Origin: Chachezhania sediminis
GTDB taxonomy: Bacteria; Pseudomonadota; Alphaproteobacteria; Rhodobacterales; Rhodobacteraceae
Assembly (NCBI RefSeq): GCF_009765275.1
Contig: NZ_VOPH01000007.1
Location: 1 to 64,000, forward strand
DNA length: 64,000 bases
Reading direction: 5' to 3'
Shown in pieces: positions 63,623-64,000 of this stretch; position 1 is the first letter of the stretch, and every line of letters begins with the position of its first letter. The position numbers were made by a program, and so were the translations under genes. The notes under the pieces are model-generated. The model did not search any database, was not told the origin of the DNA, and worked only from the letters and a program-made list of their open reading frames with translations.

Positions 63623-64000
63623 TGCCCCCCTATGTCGTGATACCGCTGATCATCGCAGGGCTTCTGCTGCTGCGCCAGAACATCGCCGTCATCCTGATGG
63701 TCGTCCTGGCCTACCTGCAGGTAGGCCTGGGCGGCGGCCAGCTGACCTGGATCGCCGAGGACGTCTGGAACGCCATCGACAGCGAGATCCTGCTGCCGAT
63801 CCCGCTGTTCATCCTGTGCGGCGGGATCATGACCCGCGGGTCCATCGCCGCCAAGCTGATCCGCATCATCCGCGTGCTGACCTGCCCTCTGCCGGGCGGG
63901 CTGGCGGTGGCCGCGATCGTGTCCTGCGCCGTCTTTGCCGCTATTTCCGGTTCCTCGCCGGTGACCATGCTGGCGGTGGGCACCGTGCTCTATCCCGCCT
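63622..64000 (+). CDS. TRAP transporter large membrane subunit, DctM family (3' truncated by window)
   Basis: The first 126 residues of the TRAP channel are visible. LLPIPLFILCGGIMTRGSIA and AAIVSCAVFAAISGSSPVTM are hallmark DctM segments. It works with DctP and DctQ for sodium-driven uptake, here plausibly of alkyl sulfates. The rest lies outside the window. Confidence 0.93.
   Translation, partial: MPPYVVIPLIIAGLLLLRQNIAVILMVVLAYLQVGLGGGQLTWIAEDVWNAIDSEILLPIPLFILCGGIMTRGSIAAKLIRIIRVLTCPLPGGLAVAAIVSCAVFAAISGSSPVTMLAVGTVLYPA

Overview
The window is high-GC DNA whose gene content points to an alphaproteobacterium, most likely a Rhodobacterales (Rhodobacter/Paracoccus/Roseobacter-type) relative. 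The evidence is the density of branched-chain-amino-acid-type (HAAT) ABC transporters, a TRAP transporter, tightly overlapping operons and the flavour of the insertion-sequence relics. This placement is inferred from protein character, not from a marker gene. I saw no rRNA, tRNA or CRISPR array.

From 1 to 44 kb the window is a large CoA-thioester catabolic region. Bases 1-6367 hold a HAAT operon (permeases, two ATPases, an acyl-CoA synthetase and a periplasmic binding protein). A TetR regulator, a [2Fe-2S] ferredoxin gene that appears broken by one missing base, and a metallo-beta-lactamase-fold hydrolase follow. Bases 8929-16937 hold a second complete HAAT operon on the minus strand, again with its own acyl-CoA synthetase plus a thiolase. 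Bases 17.4-43.7 kb carry an alpha-methylacyl-CoA racemase-like protein, an FAD oxidoreductase, TetR and LuxR-type regulators, four acyl-CoA dehydrogenases (two as an adjacent pair), three crotonases with non-hydratase active sites, a fused hydratase/3-hydroxyacyl-CoA dehydrogenase, thiolases, a two-subunit Rieske oxygenase, two SDRs, a pair of small MaoC-fold proteins, a CoA-transferase, a CitE-like lyase and an alpha/beta hydrolase. Together they could import a carboxylic acid, activate it to a CoA ester, hydroxylate or desaturate it and degrade it by beta-oxidation-like cycles. The substrate is not evident; a cyclic or methyl-branched acid is the best guess. A recurring imperfect palindrome built on AAACCGGAC...CGG lies in front of most of these transcription units and suggests one shared regulon.

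From 43.7 to 57.7 kb the DNA is a patchwork: a decayed ParDE toxin-antitoxin relic, an intact ParDE pair, an amidase, an operon joining an agmatinase-family ureohydrolase to a PhnCDE-type ABC transporter and a tyrosine-phosphatase-like enzyme (with a divergent LysR gene), an AbiEii-like relic, a secreted serine hydrolase, and a graveyard of at least four transposase fragments. Two of these fragments contain the same roughly 40-base palindromic insert.

From 57.7 to 64 kb is an alkyl-sulfate utilisation module: a cytoplasmic alkyl/aryl-sulfatase, a divergent TetR regulator with two clear operator repeats between them, a GMC-type alcohol dehydrogenase and a TRAP transporter whose large subunit runs off the end. 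TRAP import, desulfation and oxidation of the released alcohol make a coherent short pathway.
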